A DNA stretch of 64,000 nt. Source: Saccharopolyspora montiporae. Its GTDB lineage: Bacteria; Actinomycetota; Actinomycetes; Mycobacteriales; Pseudonocardiaceae. This document shows, in pieces, positions 63,784 through 64,000 of this stretch. Numbering within the stretch: the first letter of the stretch is position 1; each line of letters starts with the position of its first letter. Below the pieces are notes generated by a model. It was not told the DNA's origin. It searched no databases and was given only the letters and a program-made list of their open reading frames with translations. The translations under genes were made by a program, and so were the position numbers. The stretch covers positions 124,001 through 188,000 of the forward strand of contig NZ_JADEYC010000002.1 in the NCBI RefSeq assembly GCF_015209505.1. The letters run 5' to 3'.

Positions 63784-64000
63784 ATGCCCGCCAGAGGTGC
63801 GATGCCGGTGCTGACCGGTGCCGAACCGTTGCACCGCACCGGATCTTCCGGCGCGGGAGTGCTGCTGTGCCACGGGTTCACCAGCACGCCGCAGAGCGTG
63901 CGGGAGTGGGGCGAACACCTCGCGGCGGCCGGGGCGACGGTGCGCGCACCGCTGCTGCCCGGACACGGGACCCGGTGGCAGGACCTGAACCGCACCCGCT
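63784..64000 (+). CDS. Alpha/beta hydrolase (carboxylesterase/lipase type), 5' part
   Basis: The first 72 codons of an alpha/beta hydrolase. After a short start it reads GVLLCHGFTSTPQSVREW with the oxyanion-hole HGF motif and APLLPGHGTRWQDLNRTR, typical of EstD/YvaK-type carboxylesterases and monoacylglycerol lipases. The nucleophile Ser is beyond the window edge. ATG 63784 has GGGAG 6 bases upstream. Substrate unknown. Confidence 0.85.
   Translation, partial: MPARGAMPVLTGAEPLHRTGSSGAGVLLCHGFTSTPQSVREWGEHLAAAGATVRAPLLPGHGTRWQDLNRTR

Noticed and set aside
63593..63814. A 73-codon frame with repeated Cys-Pro-Cys hexapeptides
   Set aside because: The repetition is a consequence of the 18-base DNA minisatellite; the frame has no ribosome site and overlaps the real hydrolase start. 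Kept only as a repeat.

Overview
The window is about 64 kb of very GC-rich DNA with many GTG starts, tight same-strand gene pairs overlapping by 4 bases, and actinobacterial marker genes: an IdeR/DtxR regulator, NrdR-NrdJ, LexA, HflX, RecA-RecX, Lhr, a DUF3046 protein, a mycothiol-family protein, a Rv2175c-like protein, PknL, MptA and class II AroG. XRE/DUF397 pairs, a PPi-type phosphofructokinase and a crtE-crtI pair suggest the order Pseudonocardiales (Saccharopolyspora- or Amycolatopsis-like). The genus is an inference. Most of the window looks like conserved chromosome with small accessory inserts.

Layout. 1-3.2 kb: 5' end of a rhodanese gene, ideR, galK, galE. 3.2-5.8 kb: DUF4192 protein and three small envelope proteins. 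6.1-10.8 kb: a decaying amine-catabolism locus with a TetR regulator, two intact flavin amine oxidases, and remnants of an acyl-CoA dehydrogenase, an aldehyde dehydrogenase and one more gene. 10.9-24 kb: nrdR-nrdJ, lexA with its divergent small membrane protein, hflX, dapF, miaA, a class III dioxygenase-like protein, a DUF349 protein, a membrane protein and miaB. 24-27.5 kb: gluABCD glutamate ABC importer. 27.5-32.5 kb: a secreted beta-propeller-like protein, a solute-binding lipoprotein lacking lobe II, and edd-eda (Entner-Doudoroff). 32.7-41.3 kb: HAD phosphatase, recA-recX, DUF4383, DUF3046, a 43-aa membrane protein and the giant helicase lhr. 41.3-43.4 kb: a HEPN/DinB-fold operon behind a promoter whose start region is covered by a perfect LexA operator, with a divergent GNAT. 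43.5-49.1 kb: DUF885 peptidase, LppM lipoprotein and a cobalamin-riboswitch-controlled btuFCD importer. 49.2-63.5 kb: gene order resembling M. tuberculosis Rv2173-Rv2182c (GGPP synthase, Rv2175c, pknL, mptA, aroG, Rv2179c RNase, Rv2182c acyltransferase), interrupted by crtI and by an XRE/DUF397/MFS/PPi-PFK block. 63.8-64 kb: start of an alpha/beta hydrolase.

How parts connect. The B12 importer under its riboswitch supplies the cofactor of the B12-dependent ribonucleotide reductase NrdJ, which has an NrdR box upstream of its operon. Four SOS-box positions upstream of lexA/its divergent gene (two boxes), recA-recX, and the HEPN/DinB-fold operon define a local LexA regulon. Carbon metabolism is represented by the Leloir genes galK-galE, edd-eda and a PPi-dependent PFK. 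The most novel-looking item is the SOS-controlled HEPN + DinB-fold operon at 42.1-42.7 kb, with a strong leader hairpin between operator and gene. At least nine genes carry a TANNNT box 6-7 bases before their start codon, which suggests frequent leaderless transcription.
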